From contig CALFBV010000229.1 of NCBI GenBank assembly GCA_937951395.1, positions 1 through 9,493 on the forward strand: 9,493 nt of DNA, read 5' to 3'. Source of the DNA: an uncultured Rubritalea sp. (lineage in GTDB: Bacteria; Verrucomicrobiota; Verrucomicrobiia; Verrucomicrobiales; Akkermansiaceae). The position numbers were made by a program, and so were the translations under genes. Below are positions 1-6,512 of the stretch, in pieces (within the stretch, counting starts at the first letter, position 1; each line of letters begins with the position of its first letter). The notes under the pieces were generated by a model, which was not told where the DNA came from, ran no database searches, and saw only the letters and a program-made list of their open reading frames with translations.

Positions 1-1207
1 TATGGCTTCTCCAGATGATGATGCTGAAGTGCTGGCACCATCTGATGATAATGGTAAATTTTGTTCACTCGCATTCAAGCTCTGGGCGGATAAGTTCGTG
101 GGTAAGCTGGTGTTCTTCCGTGTCTACTCTGGCACTATTTCTAAGGGTGATATGGTTTATAATCCCCGCACCGGTAAGCAAGAGCGGGTGCAGCGTCTGA
201 TCCAGATGCAGGCGGACAAGACGGCGGAGATAGAGACTGCCTACGCAGGTGATATAGCAGCTTATGTGGGGATTAAAAATGTCACCACGGGTGATACTCT
301 GTGTAATAAGAAATTTCAAATCCTTCTGGAGCCACCATCATTCCCGGAGCCTGTCATCGCTATGGCGGTGGAGCCTAAGACTGTGGCGGACTCAGATAAA
401 ATGTCTGTCGGTCTACAGCGTCTTCAGGAAGAGGATCCGACCTTCGTGGTGAAGACTGATGACGATACGGGGCAGACGATCATTGCAGGTATGGGTGAGC
501 TTCACCTAGAGATCATTGTGGACCGTCTGAAGCGTGAATTTAACGTAGCAGCAAACGTAGGTAAGCCACAGATCGCCTACCGTGAATCAATCTCTCACGA
601 GGCTCAGGGGCATGGGGAGATCAAGAAGCAGACAGGTGGCACGGGGCAATATGCCGTCGTCAATATCGCTGTCCGCCCTAACGATAAGGGTAAAGGTCTG
701 ACCATCGAGAATAAGGTCACTGGCGGGAGTATCCCGAAAGAGTACATCAAGTCTGTGATCTCAGGAATCGAAGACTCTATGACGAACGGCTCAGTGGGCG
801 GCTACCCAGTCATCGACGTCCATGTAGATATACTAGACGGGGAGTCGCATGATGAAGACTCTAATGATAATGCATTCAAGGTGGCTTCCATTTTCGCTGT
901 GCGAGACGCGTTCGATAAGGCAGGTCCTCAGCTGTTAGAGCCAGTGATGGATGTGGAAATTTCCACTCCTGTAGACTATCAAGGCGACATCATGGGTGAC
1001 TTGAATCGCAGACGAGCAATCATCGGTGGTATGGAATCAAAGGGTAACACTAGCACGCTGAAAGCTCAGGTGCCGCTTGCAGAAATGTTCGGCTACATGA
1101 CTGCTCTGCGAACCGTTTCATCTGGTAGGGCGTCATTTACGATGGAACCATCTAGCTTCGAGCCGGTGCCCCAGAAGATCGTGGATGAGAAGTTTGGGGC
1201 GCGCTAA
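1..1207 (+). CDS. fusA: Translation elongation factor G, C-terminal part (5' truncated by the window edge)
   Basis: EF-G is the cytoplasmic GTPase that moves tRNA-mRNA through the ribosome and helps recycle it. The visible 401 codons run from late G domain/domain II to the natural stop. The ATG at 2 is an internal Met, because the frame is open to the edge and the ~300-residue GTP-binding part (P-loop, DxxG, NKxD) is missing only through truncation. Visible landmarks: domain II 'FVGKLVFFRVYSG' (~32-44) and 'TTGDTL'; domain III 'IIAGMGELHLEIIVDRLKREFN' split around residue 170; domain IV 'QTGGTGQYA' (~210) and tip loop 'GESHDEDSND', keeping the His that matches E. coli His583; domain V 'GDLNRRRAIIGGMES' and 'PLAEMFGYMTALR'. 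All are standard for bacterial EF-G. Domain IV lacks a few residues after 'YRESI' relative to E. coli. Leucine codons are 10 CTG out of 21, unlike the S10 genes downstream. The next gene faces it; the usual neighbours tuf or rpsJ do not follow directly. Confidence 0.98.
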   Translation, partial: MASPDDDAEVLAPSDDNGKFCSLAFKLWADKFVGKLVFFRVYSGTISKGDMVYNPRTGKQERVQRLIQMQADKTAEIETAYAGDIAAYVGIKNVTTGDTLCNKKFQILLEPPSFPEPVIAMAVEPKTVADSDKMSVGLQRLQEEDPTFVVKTDDDTGQTIIAGMGELHLEIIVDRLKREFNVAANVGKPQIAYRESISHEAQGHGEIKKQTGGTGQYAVVNIAVRPNDKGKGLTIENKVTGGSIPKEYIKSVISGIEDSMTNGSVGGYPVIDVHVDILDGESHDEDSNDNAFKVASIFAVRDAFDKAGPQLLEPVMDVEISTPVDYQGDIMGDLNRRRAIIGGMESKGNTSTLKAQVPLAEMFGYMTALRTVSSGRASFTMEPSSFEPVPQKIVDEKFGAR

Positions 1208-1258
1208 GTGCTTCAGAGTTTTTTGTAGAGACAAGGGAATTTACACTAAGGGAGAGTC

Positions 1259-1287
1259 CTGCCCTGCGGTCGCGGAGCGCTAGGCAG
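1259..1287. repeat. GC-rich imperfect inverted repeat in the fusA/sulfatase gap
   Basis: CTGCC (1259-1263) pairs with GGCAG (1283-1287). Inside, GCG (1266-1268) pairs with CGC (1278-1280) around a 9-nt loop. It is the only GC-rich stretch in an otherwise AT-rich 254-nt gap between two convergent genes. No T-run follows on either strand, so it is not a textbook intrinsic terminator. It could be a 3'-end stabilising hairpin for fusA or a REP-like dispersed repeat. Apart from it and the possible terminator at 1430-1458, I see no gene in 1208-1461. Confidence 0.4.
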
Positions 1288-1429
1288 AATTACCAGGAAT
1301 TTTCAGAATTATGGCGAATGTAATGAAGCTATACAGCAAAGGGCGTCAATTCTATCTGCGGTAGCATTTTGATGAATTAAATGACCCAAAAATTGTGTTA
1401 GTTATGCAAAGATTCTGTCCATTCTGTAT

Positions 1430-1458
1430 AAAAAATTCCTAGTATAAACTCCCTAAGG
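1430..1458 (-). terminator. Possible intrinsic terminator of the sulfatase gene
   Basis: Read on the minus strand just after the sulfatase stop, CCTTAG pairs with CTAGG (one bulged T, 10-nt loop). The stem is followed by AA and a run of six T. It is five pairs long and AT-rich in the loop, so weak, but position and T-run fit a terminator facing the convergent fusA transcript. Confidence 0.35.
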
Positions 1459-1461
1459 TTA

Positions 1462-2847
1462 TTACTTACGCTTATTAGAAAAGCACTTCGGGTCAGGCGT
1501 GGTGGGAAGTGTGGCTTGCCAGTCTGTTAGAAGCTTAGTCATTCTGGCTACTACATCTGGATTTGCTTCCTTTAGATCGGTTTTCTCATAACTATCTGCA
1601 GCGATATCGTAGAGCTCCACATAATCCATTTTTGAGGTGGTCACGAGCTTCCACTGCTGGTCTACCACAGCATAGCCTACCCAGTGATTTGACTTGCTCT
1701 TTTCACTACGAGCTTTAGCTCCTATTTTCCAGAAGAGAGGTTTTTCACGCTTGGTGAAGGCTTCCCCTTTAAGGGTCTTCACCTGGCTTAGGCCATCTGG
1801 CTTATAGTCTGCAGGAAGTTCTGCCCCTGCTATTTCAACAAAGGTAGGTAGTAAATCTACAGCCGAGATCAATGATGTGCCGTCTACTTTACCTGCTGCG
1901 ATCTTTCCTGGCCAGCGAGCTATGAATGGGACTCCGATCCCGCCTTCAAAGAGTGCCCCTTTATAGCCTCTACGACCTCCAGTGATTCCTTTAGCTGCAC
2001 CTATGCCGTAGCCATGACCTGTAGCAGAGTCATAGGTCGGCTTAGGTTCCACATTTGCACCACCTCTGGCTGGACCATTATCAGAGGAGAATATTACTAG
2101 TGTATTGTCTGCTATTTTAAGTTTATCTAAGCAATCTAACACTTCACCTATACGGTCATCAGCATGAGATAAAACAGAGGCGTAGATGTTATCTGCTTCA
2201 TCAAGATCAGGGAAGCGCGAGCGGATTTCATCGACGGTGTGGAATGGTACATGTGGCTCGTGAATCCAGAGGTTAATGAAGAATGGCTTACCTGCTGCAT
2301 TGCTTTTCTCTATAAATTTAATCGCGCGCTCCGAGTCTTCATGTACGGGCATTTGCTCACCAGCACAGTTGAAAGCTCCATATTCATCATAACAGTAAGC
2401 ACTCGGGAGTGGTGAGTCTGGGATCATATTGTTCGATATATGCCATTTGCCATAATGCGCAGTCGCGTATCCTGCTTTCTGGAGCATACGAGTTAGCAAT
2501 GGTGCCTCTGGGTTGAGCCAGTCTGGCATACCACGCTTAGCATTGCTCGACACCCTAGCGAAGTGTCCATCGATAGAGTAGCGAGCGGGGAAATGTCCTG
2601 TAATCACAGCAGCACGGCTCGGTGAGCAGACTCCGCTAGCAACGGTGAACTTGTGGAAATCGGTTCCCTCTGCCGCTAGTTTATCAATATTCGGTGTCTT
2701 TACATACGGGTGCCCATGGCAACTGAGATCACCCCAGCCCCAGTCATCTGAAAAGATGAAGAGGATGTTAGGTTTGTCTGAAGATACCTTTGTTTCTTCA
2801 GCGTAGATAAGGGTGGTTAAAGCGAGTAGTAGTATAATGAATTTCAT
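1462..2847 (-). CDS. Secreted sulfatase, type I (formylglycine-dependent, S1 family)
   Basis: Hydrolyses sulfate esters, probably on sulfated polysaccharide or a glycan fragment; the substrate cannot be read from the sequence. The product is 461 aa from the ATG at 2847. I chose this start because it gives a clean signal peptide (residues 1-16, hydrophobic 'IILLLALTTLIYA' before EE), whereas the upstream in-frame TTG at 2880 adds 11 residues before it. Neither start has a Shine-Dalgarno sequence. Catalytic motif: 'CSPSRAAVITG' with Cys74 as the expected formylglycine precursor and Arg78; 'SDDWGWGD' gives metal ligands Asp34/Asp35; 'GKWH' (Lys134, His136); 'HEPH' (His196); 'SSDNGP' (Asp256, Asn257); 'GYKGALFEGG' (Lys296). 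Length and motif order are complete, so the enzyme looks active if an FGly-generating enzyme or anSME exists elsewhere. No susC/D-like or anSME neighbour is present. It runs opposite to both flanking ribosomal blocks, which suggests insertion at this junction. It could be called arylsulfatase A-like, but that name would overstate substrate knowledge. Confidence 0.95.
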   Translation of the reverse strand: MKFIILLLALTTLIYAEETKVSSDKPNILFIFSDDWGWGDLSCHGHPYVKTPNIDKLAAEGTDFHKFTVASGVCSPSRAAVITGHFPARYSIDGHFARVSSNAKRGMPDWLNPEAPLLTRMLQKAGYATAHYGKWHISNNMIPDSPLPSAYCYDEYGAFNCAGEQMPVHEDSERAIKFIEKSNAAGKPFFINLWIHEPHVPFHTVDEIRSRFPDLDEADNIYASVLSHADDRIGEVLDCLDKLKIADNTLVIFSSDNGPARGGANVEPKPTYDSATGHGYGIGAAKGITGGRRGYKGALFEGGIGVPFIARWPGKIAAGKVDGTSLISAVDLLPTFVEIAGAELPADYKPDGLSQVKTLKGEAFTKREKPLFWKIGAKARSEKSKSNHWVGYAVVDQQWKLVTTSKMDYVELYDIAADSYEKTDLKEANPDVVARMTKLLTDWQATLPTTPDPKCFSNKRK

Positions 2848-2860
2848 AATTAAGATGAGA

Positions 2861-2895
2861 TAGGCTAGATCGTTTTTCAAGAGATGTCTAGCCTA
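2861..2895. promoter_or_regulatory. 9-bp perfect inverted repeat just upstream of the sulfatase start
   Basis: TAGGCTAGA (2861-2869) and TCTAGCCTA (2887-2895) are exact inverted copies separated by 17 nt. The proximal arm ends 14 nt before the sulfatase ATG on the minus strand. In DNA it could be an operator for a dimeric regulator; in RNA a 5'-UTR hairpin close to the start codon. No clear promoter boxes could be assigned around it. Confidence 0.45.
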
Positions 2896-3177
2896 GATTT
2901 GGTAGGCGCTTATATCAGGTTACTCAAACTAGGGAGAGAAAATTAAAAAAACAAACTAAAGTACAATGAGTTGAAGTGAATTTTTCCAGATGAAAAATGG
3001 TTCGGAGTATTTTTTCTGATGAGTTTTTCACGCTAAAATATAGGTTTCAGGCTTGTCACTACCTGTTGCTCGCTTCTTGCTGCATATCGTAACTCATTAA
3101 TTACTAATACGGAATAAGACCTCCTCTCTAGCTGGATCGTCCTGCCTGGAGTATGGAAATGGGGAGATTTCGGCCAA
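2896..3177. other. Non-coding stretch upstream of the sulfatase, no gene seen
   Basis: 2900-3060 is strongly AT-rich (about 25% GC in 2941-3000) with A- and T-runs and should contain the sulfatase promoter, but no convincing -35/-10 pair stands out. From about 3121 the GC content rises to over 50%, leading into the toxin-like remnant. Short frames on both strands show no recognisable protein. Confidence 0.5.
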
Positions 3178-3366
3178 TGTGCAAAAGCAGCTCTGCTTGT
3201 GAGGGGTGGGGCGCAGTCAATAGTTGATGAAGTCACAGGTGTGGTCAGCCAATGGGGGAGATGCGCCATGCTGACTACCGTAGACCTTGAATGGGCGAAC
3301 GAAATTAGACAGCGTAACCGACTTATATTTAGATGGAAATATGCATGCTCACAAGAGAATGGGTGA
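3178..3366 (+). pseudogene. Probable remnant of a HipA-family toxin kinase (C-terminal tail only)
   Basis: One + frame, open from 3118 to the TGA at 3364-3366, encodes a stretch resembling the end of HipA-type serine/threonine kinase toxins. 'AQSIVDEVTGVVSQW' (about 3211-3255) matches the usual 'eA..iv.eV..vV..W' helix before the C-terminus. 'EWANEIRQRNRL' (about 3289-3324) resembles the closing 'eIr.r.rL' helix. Nothing corresponding to the kinase core, ATP-binding loop or HipB antitoxin is visible, and the frame has no plausible start, so this can only be a fragment. The stretch 3121-3300 is about 55% GC between flanks of 25-32%, as expected for decayed coding DNA. A run of nine T follows the stop (3367-3375). 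The family assignment comes from recalled consensus, not a search. It could instead be non-coding or structured RNA, since a 9-bp hairpin lies at 3241-3278. Confidence 0.35.
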
Positions 3367-3393
3367 TTTTTTTTTGAAAAACAAAAATAGGGC

Positions 3394-3421
3394 TTGTCAG
3401 ATTGCTTTTTCTGAGTAAGTT
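3394..3421 (+). promoter_or_regulatory. Candidate S10-operon promoter, upstream option
   Basis: TTGTCA at 3394-3399 matches five of six positions of the -35 consensus. Sixteen nt later TAAGTT (3416-3421) is a poor -10, three of six. Use of this promoter would place both leader hairpins (3440-3463, 3505-3521) in the transcript. Confidence 0.25.
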
Positions 3422-3439
3422 CGCGCCCCCACAAAGTGA

Positions 3440-3463
3440 CTTGGCGTGGAGAAATACGCTAAG
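3440..3463 (+). promoter_or_regulatory. Hairpin upstream of rpsJ: leader structure or operator
   Basis: CTTGGCGT (3440-3447) pairs with ACGCTAAG (3456-3463) over eight base pairs, one of them G·U, with an 8-nt loop. It lies about 190 nt before rpsJ in a region without genes. It could be the first stem of an autoregulatory S10 leader (E. coli L4 binds such a leader) or a DNA operator. It overlaps the downstream promoter candidate, so the two readings exclude each other. Confidence 0.35.
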
Positions 3464-3474
3464 CAAGATATAAA
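3447..3474 (+). promoter_or_regulatory. Candidate S10-operon promoter, downstream option
   Basis: TATAAA (3469-3474) is a good -10 (five of six). TGGAGA (3447-3452), four of six to the -35 consensus, lies 16 nt upstream. Transcription would start near 3481 and give a leader of about 175 nt before rpsJ, containing the hairpin at 3505-3521. Confidence 0.35.
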
Positions 3475-3504
3475 TATCGGGTGCATCTCCGGAAAACATG
3501 GCTA

Positions 3505-3521
3505 TACGAGTAATTCTCGTA
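3505..3521 (+). promoter_or_regulatory. Perfect 6-bp leader hairpin before rpsJ
   Basis: TACGAG (3505-3510) and CTCGTA (3516-3521) form a perfect stem around a 5-nt loop TAATT, 135 nt before the rpsJ start. No T-run follows, so it is not an intrinsic terminator. Position fits a structured S10-operon leader. I see no gene between 3367 and 3655. Confidence 0.35.
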
Positions 3522-3655
3522 CGTTATTGTGTCCTCTGTTTTGCGCCTTTGCAACTGTTGAAGATTTTGAATGCAGAGCTGTTTATCTCTTACTACACCT
3601 TGTGTTAATAAGTTTTACCACTTTTATTAATCAATAAATAACAACACAAACTAAC

Positions 3656-3964
3656 ATGCAAAACCAAAAGATACGAATCCGACTCCGTGCGTATGACCAT
3701 CGAGCAATCGATCGTTCAGCACTCGAGATCGTAGAGACTGCCAAGCGCACAGGTGCCAAGGTAGCTGGACCGATTCCTCTGCCGACAAGAGTTGAGAAGT
3801 TCTCCGTGAACGCCTCAGTTAACCAAAACAAGAAAGCTGCTGACCAGTTCGAGATCCGAACTCACAAGCGCGTTCTTGACATCGTAGATCCAACAGCCCG
3901 CACAGTAGATGAGCTCAAGAAGCTTAACCTGCCAGCTGGTGTTGATATCCAAATCAAAATCTGA
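3656..3964 (+). CDS. rpsJ: 30S ribosomal protein S10 (NusE)
   Basis: S10 sits in the 30S head and, with NusB, in the antitermination complex. At 102 aa it matches the family length. Diagnostic blocks: '[15 protein letters not shown]' (5-19), '[19 protein letters not shown]' (25-43), 'QFEIRTHKR' (64-72) and the closing '[11 protein letters not shown]'. The loop after 'RVEKF' is unusual: residues 51-60 read [10 protein letters not shown] where E. coli has VLISPHVNKD, so Pro55, His56 and Val57 become Val, Asn and Gln. First gene of the S10 operon. The 35 nt before the ATG contain no G and no Shine-Dalgarno sequence. The ATG is fixed by alignment to the family N-terminus. Confidence 0.98.
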   Translation: MQNQKIRIRLRAYDHRAIDRSALEIVETAKRTGAKVAGPIPLPTRVEKFSVNASVNQNKKAADQFEIRTHKRVLDIVDPTARTVDELKKLNLPAGVDIQIKI

Positions 3965-3993
3965 ACCACGTAACCATCTAACCATTTAATACT

Positions 3994-4647
3994 ATGTCAC
4001 TAGGACTATTAGGAAAAAAGATAGGAATGACTCGTGTTTTCGATAAGGAAGCCGGTGTTATGATCCCAGTAAACGTCATCGACGTATCTGGTAATGAATT
4101 TCTCCAAGTTAAAACAATTGAATCTGACGGCTACTCAGCAGTCCAGGTCGGTTATGACGAGCAGAAAGAGCAGCGTGTAAACAAAGCTAAGCTCGGTCAC
4201 ATCAAGAAGAACAACGGAACTGCTAAGAAGCAAATCAAGGAATTCCGTTTCGCCTCTGATGCAGACTTACCAAACACAGAAGAAGCTCACCCAGGAGCAG
4301 CAGTTTTCGAAGACGGTCAGACCGTTGACGTCATCGGCACTACTAAGGGTAAAGGTTTCCAAGGTGTGGTAAAGCGCTACAACTTCGCAGGTCAGCCAGA
4401 CTCACACGGTCACATGATGCATAGACGCCCAGGTGGCATCGGTGCAGGAACATGGCCAGGACGTGTTTGGAAGAATAAGAAGATGCCAGGACGTCACGGT
4501 CAATACAACCGTACTGTTCAGAATCTTAAAATCGTACAGGTTCGCCCTGAAGACAATGTAATCCTCGTATCAGGTGCTGTTCCAGGACCTAACGGTGGTT
4601 ACGTCACCGTCCGCCCTGCTATCAAGGCAGCTAAGGCTAAATCATAA
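3994..4647 (+). CDS. rplC: 50S ribosomal protein L3
   Basis: L3 is a primary 23S binder that starts 50S assembly and reaches with its central loop toward the peptidyl-transferase centre. It has 217 aa (E. coli 209). 'GLLGKKIGMTRVF' is at the N-terminus, 'TTKGKGFQGVVKRYNF' at ~115-130, and the extension loop 'HRRPGGIGAGTWPGRVWKNK' at ~144-163, followed by 'MPGRHG'. E. coli Gln150, the PrmB methylation target in 'IGQNQTP', is replaced (IGAGTWP), so that modification is not expected here. It follows rpsJ after 29 nt containing a single G and no Shine-Dalgarno motif. Confidence 0.98.
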   Translation: MSLGLLGKKIGMTRVFDKEAGVMIPVNVIDVSGNEFLQVKTIESDGYSAVQVGYDEQKEQRVNKAKLGHIKKNNGTAKKQIKEFRFASDADLPNTEEAHPGAAVFEDGQTVDVIGTTKGKGFQGVVKRYNFAGQPDSHGHMMHRRPGGIGAGTWPGRVWKNKKMPGRHGQYNRTVQNLKIVQVRPEDNVILVSGAVPGPNGGYVTVRPAIKAAKAKS

Positions 4648-4671
4648 TCAACCATAGAAAGAATCACTGTA

Positions 4672-5283
4672 ATGTCAGTAAAACAACTTTCACTCGAAGA
4701 CGCAGCCGCAGCCAACATCACCGTTGTCTCAGGAACGTCTAAAGGTAACCAAGCCGTGCACGATCTCATCGTAGCATACCGCGCTAACCGTAGAACAGGA
4801 TCTGCCTGCACCAAGACACGTGGAGAAATCCGCGGATCAGGTAAGAAGATCTATAAGCAAAAAGGAACCGGTGGCGCACGTCACGGAGCACGTTCAGCGC
4901 CTATCTTCGTAGGTGGTGGTGTAGTATTCGGACCTCGTCCACGTGACTACTCTAAGAAAGTAACCAAGAGCACACGCAAGCTAGCGCTTCGTAAGGCACT
5001 CGGTGAAAAGATCGCCGCTGGTGAAGTAGCTGCCGTCGCATCATTCGCAATCGCAGACGCTAAGACGAAGTCATTCATCTCAGCAGTAAGCGAGTTCTCA
5101 GACGCTAAGAAAATCCTCATCATTGCTAAGTCATTCGATGAGAAAACTTACCTCTCTGGGCGCAATGTACAAGGTGTGCAACTCATCACAGCTGATGAAG
5201 TAAACATCGAGCAGATCCTTCACGCCAATGCAGTAATCATCGTAGAAGACTCATACGAGACACTCGCTAAGAGAACCGCATAA
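4672..5283 (+). CDS. rplD: 50S ribosomal protein L4
   Basis: L4 lines the peptide exit tunnel through its long basic loop and, in enterobacteria, represses the S10 operon by binding its leader. The 203-aa length is normal. The tunnel loop is clear: 'TKTRGEIRGSGKKIYKQKGT' (~48-67), then 'GGARHGARSAPIFVGGG' and 'FGPRPRDYSKKV'. The macrolide-relevant 'KQKGTGGAR' segment has the usual sequence. The globular C-terminal half ends in '..SYETLAKRTA'. The gap from rplC is 24 nt. 'GAAAG' 10-15 nt before the ATG is the closest thing to a ribosome-binding site in the operon, but it is weak. Confidence 0.98.
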   Translation: MSVKQLSLEDAAAANITVVSGTSKGNQAVHDLIVAYRANRRTGSACTKTRGEIRGSGKKIYKQKGTGGARHGARSAPIFVGGGVVFGPRPRDYSKKVTKSTRKLALRKALGEKIAAGEVAAVASFAIADAKTKSFISAVSEFSDAKKILIIAKSFDEKTYLSGRNVQGVQLITADEVNIEQILHANAVIIVEDSYETLAKRTA

Positions 5284-5306
5284 CCACTAACTAGAACAAA
5301 AATCAG

Positions 5307-5591
5307 ATGAAAGACATATACCAAGTCATCGACACAGTTCGCCTCAGCGAAAAAGCAACTCTCCTTCAGGAGCAGAACAACGACATCGTTCTTAAAGTGG
5401 CTCAAAAGGCAAACAAACTCGAAATTAAACGCGCTGTAGAGCAGCTCTTCGGCGTAAAAGTAGAAGCAGTCCGCACATGTAACTATGATGGCAAGAAGAA
5501 GCGCCAACGCAGAGCAGACGCAGGCCGAACAGCAAACTGGAAGAAGGCGATCGTTCGCCTTAAGGAGGGCGAGTCACTAGACTTAGTCTAA
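5307..5591 (+). CDS. rplW: 50S ribosomal protein L23
   Basis: L23 sits at the tunnel exit and docks trigger factor and SRP. The 94 aa show the family pattern: 'RLSEKATLL' (12-20, the 'P..TEKs' position), 'IVLKVAQKANKLEIKRAVEQ' (27-46), 'LFGVKVEAVRT' (47-57) and the basic loop 'GKKKRQRRADAGRTANWKKA'. The Glu of 'SEK' corresponds to the region near the trigger-factor-binding Glu of E. coli. The gap from rplD is 23 nt and there is no Shine-Dalgarno sequence. Confidence 0.97.
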   Translation: MKDIYQVIDTVRLSEKATLLQEQNNDIVLKVAQKANKLEIKRAVEQLFGVKVEAVRTCNYDGKKKRQRRADAGRTANWKKAIVRLKEGESLDLV

Positions 5592-5647
5592 CATTTCCAC
5601 TGCATCCGCTGCAAAACGAAGCAATAAATCGAAAAGAATAGCGAAAA

Positions 5648-6484
5648 ATGAAAACATTTAAACCAGTAACACCATCAAACCGATACAAGGTCTGGAACAC
5701 ATTTGAGGAGATCACTAAGACTACTCCTGAAAAGTCACTCCTCCGTGTAAAGAAAAGATCAGGTGGACGTAATAACCAAGGTCGCATCACTTGCCGTCAC
5801 ATCGGTGGTGGTCACAAGCAGAAATACAGAATCGTAGACTTTAAGCGTAAGAAAGTTGACGTAGAAGCTACTGTAGTAGGCATCGAGTATGATCCTAACA
5901 GAACTTGCCGTATCGCACTCATCGAATACACAGATGGTGAGAAAGCATACATCCTAGCTCCACAAGGACTAGAAGCAGGCGCTAAGGTAGTCTCAAGTGC
6001 AACAGCAGCACCTAAGCCAGGTAATGCTACGCCACTTAGCAACGTTCCACTCGGAACATCAATCCACAACATCGAGCTAACTCCTGGATCAGGCGGCAAA
6101 ATCGCCCGTTCAGCTGGTCAGCAAGCAGTGCTTTCTAACCGTGAGGAAGGAATCGCACTCGTCAAGATGCCATCTGGTGAGATCCGTAAGTTTAACGAAC
6201 GCTGCCTCTGCACCATTGGTCAAGTAGGTAATAAAGATCACATGAACGTAGTTTCTGCTAAGGCAGGTCGTTCACGTTGGATGGGTATTCGCCCAACAGT
6301 TCGTGGAATGTGTATGAACCCAGTTGATCACCCGAACGGTGGTGGTGAGGGTAAGTCCAAGTCCGGTGGTGGCCGTCAGCACCTCAAGTCACCTTGGGGT
6401 CACGTCAAAGGTCAGAAGACACGTCAGAAGAAGAAAGCTTCAGACAAAGTCATCGTTCAACGTCGTAAGACAAAGAATAAATAA
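5648..6484 (+). CDS. rplB: 50S ribosomal protein L2
   Basis: L2 joins the subunits and supports peptidyl-transferase activity. The 278 aa are full length (E. coli 273). It shows '[11 protein letters not shown]' at the N-terminus, '[20 protein letters not shown]' (~38-57), '[14 protein letters not shown]', '[13 protein letters not shown]', and the C-terminal '[13 protein letters not shown]'. The conserved His equivalent to E. coli His229 (DHP) is kept, while the second His of the usual 'DHPHGGG' is Asn. The basic C-terminal tail is present. It follows rplW after 56 nt, the longest spacer of the operon, which is adenine-rich near the start and contains no purine-rich Shine-Dalgarno sequence. 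Leucine codons include no CTG. Confidence 0.98.
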   Translation: MKTFKPVTPSNRYKVWNTFEEITKTTPEKSLLRVKKRSGGRNNQGRITCRHIGGGHKQKYRIVDFKRKKVDVEATVVGIEYDPNRTCRIALIEYTDGEKAYILAPQGLEAGAKVVSSATAAPKPGNATPLSNVPLGTSIHNIELTPGSGGKIARSAGQQAVLSNREEGIALVKMPSGEIRKFNERCLCTIGQVGNKDHMNVVSAKAGRSRWMGIRPTVRGMCMNPVDHPNGGGEGKSKSGGGRQHLKSPWGHVKGQKTRQKKKASDKVIVQRRKTKNK

Positions 6485-6512
6485 TTTCTAACTACTAACT
6501 GAAAATAAATTT

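Noticed and set aside
1311..1364. 17-codon frame starting ATGGCGAATG in the fusA/sulfatase gap
   Set aside because: Too short, no ribosome-binding site and no recognisable peptide; likely chance.
2848..2880. TTG start at 2880 for the sulfatase
   Set aside because: It would put 11 residues before an already complete signal peptide and overlap the inverted-repeat arm; the ATG at 2847 is the better start.
3060..3340. tRNA, SRP RNA, tmRNA or 6S RNA in the GC-rich island
   Set aside because: No T-loop GGTTCGA-type motif, no SRP GGAAGCAGCC-type core and no tmRNA ends were found.
3367..3375. T9 run as an intrinsic terminator after the HipA-like frame
   Set aside because: Only a 4-bp TCAC/GTGA stem can be drawn before it, too weak to call.
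3033..3434. Minus-strand open frame of 133 codons upstream of the S10 operon
   Set aside because: Composition is unlike a protein (runs of Ser/His/Pro, no domain pattern), it has no ribosome-binding or promoter context, and the opposite strand carries the HipA-like reading over its middle.
3446..3637. Plus-strand open frame of 63 codons just before rpsJ
   Set aside because: No recognisable sequence; it covers the presumed leader hairpins and promoter region and begins within the 3440-3463 stem.
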